Assembly: GCA_023229525.1 (NCBI GenBank) | Contig: JALNZC010000045.1 | Span: 1 to 32,039 of the forward strand | Direction of reading: 5' to 3' | DNA from: Bacteroidales bacterium | GTDB taxonomy: Bacteria; Bacteroidota; Bacteroidia; Bacteroidales; FEN-979 | DNA length: 32,039 bases | Translations under genes and position numbers: made by a program | Part shown: piece after piece, positions 31,911 through 32,039 of the stretch | How the letters are laid out: every line of letters starts with the position of its first letter | How positions within the stretch are numbered: the stretch's first letter is position 1 | Notes under the pieces: model-generated | Seen by the model: the letters and a program-made list of their open reading frames with translations, nothing else | What the model was told of the DNA's origin: nothing | Database searches by the model: none

Positions 31911-32039
31911 TGTCTGATACCCGTCAGTGTAAACGGCAAATAACAATGCAAGTTTTCGGCAATTAAGAATGCACGATTTCGGCAAATAAGGATGTAAGAA
32001 ATCGGCAAATAAGAATGCAAGGTCCTTCCTTCGTTAACT
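31911..32039. mobile_element. Probable end of another IS21-type element (runs off the window)
   Basis: From TGTCTGATACCCG at 31911 the sequence turns into four 17-bp units (CGGCAAATAAGAATGCA type) at 31934, 31957, 31980 and 32003, exactly 23 bp apart. Regularly spaced terminal repeats behind a TGT end are typical of IS21-family transposase-binding sites. No gene of the element is inside the window, so the assignment rests on this architecture only. Confidence 0.5.
31934..32019 (+). repeat. Four iterated 17-bp repeats with 23-bp period
   Basis: Units at 31934-31950, 31957-31973, 31980-31996 and 32003-32019 share CGGCAAATAAGAATGCA with one to two changes each. The 6-bp spacers differ. The period is about two helical turns, which would place all units on one face of the DNA. 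Confidence 0.9.

Noticed and set aside
31934..32019. CRISPR array
   Set aside because: Spacers are only 6 bp, units are 17 bp and imperfect, and no cas genes are near; iterated protein-binding sites fit better.

Overview
The window reads as a Bacteroidota (Bacteroidetes) chromosome, most likely Bacteroidales or a relative. The supporting signs are an atpD-atpC pair with a very short epsilon subunit, a coaX / outer-membrane protein / lptC / ppiD-type cluster, a type IX secretion sorting tail, a TonB receptor paired with a DUF4249 lipoprotein, LytS/LytTR regulators, and several -33 TTTG / -7 TAnnTTTG promoters. The genus cannot be fixed from the sequence alone.

Region 1 (1-8205) is ordinary core genome. 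It holds an M23/LysM peptidase (-), atpD-atpC and a small PKD lipoprotein (+), then on the minus strand a PpiD/SurA-type foldase, LptC, an outer-membrane beta-barrel protein and CoaX. It ends with tRNA-Phe(GAA).

Region 2 (about 8192-23351) looks like a degenerate genomic island at the tRNA-Phe gene. The last 14 bases of the tRNA and the following 24 bases recur near 23314-23351 (37 of 38 bases identical), and each copy is followed by its own terminator hairpin. No integrase is visible. The cargo is a 5'-truncated FN3-like/Fib_succ_major surface protein, a small membrane protein, a LytS-LytTR / TonB receptor / DUF4249 module, a 385-bp internally deleted IS5-type element, and a multi-PAS histidine kinase. 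The kinase is split by a complete IS21-family element with a 6-bp target duplication and also carries a nonsense codon. A response regulator cut to 44 codons follows.

Region 3 (23487-26100) holds a T9SS-sorted secreted protein (-) and a long AT-rich intergenic stretch with a broken transposase remnant and the promoter region of the next operon.

Region 4 (26101-31869) is the most notable part: an 11-gene bacterial microcompartment (BMC) operon. It encodes two near-identical BMC-H proteins, two BMC-T proteins (one PduT-like with a probable Fe-S pore cysteine), four BMC-P vertex proteins, a CoA-acylating aldehyde dehydrogenase, an RpiB/LacAB-like isomerase with the catalytic Cys replaced by Asp, and a deoxyribose-phosphate aldolase. 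The dehydrogenase and the aldolase both carry amphipathic N-terminal helices of the encapsulation-peptide type. The inferred core chemistry is deoxyribose 5-phosphate to glyceraldehyde 3-phosphate plus acetaldehyde (DeoC), with the acetaldehyde oxidised to acetyl-CoA inside the shell. This matches the 'sugar phosphate utilising' (SPU) class of BMC. No phosphotransacylase (PduL) or alcohol dehydrogenase lies in the window. Right after deoC, four 17-bp units spaced exactly 23 bp apart look like the end of another IS21-type element that runs off the window.
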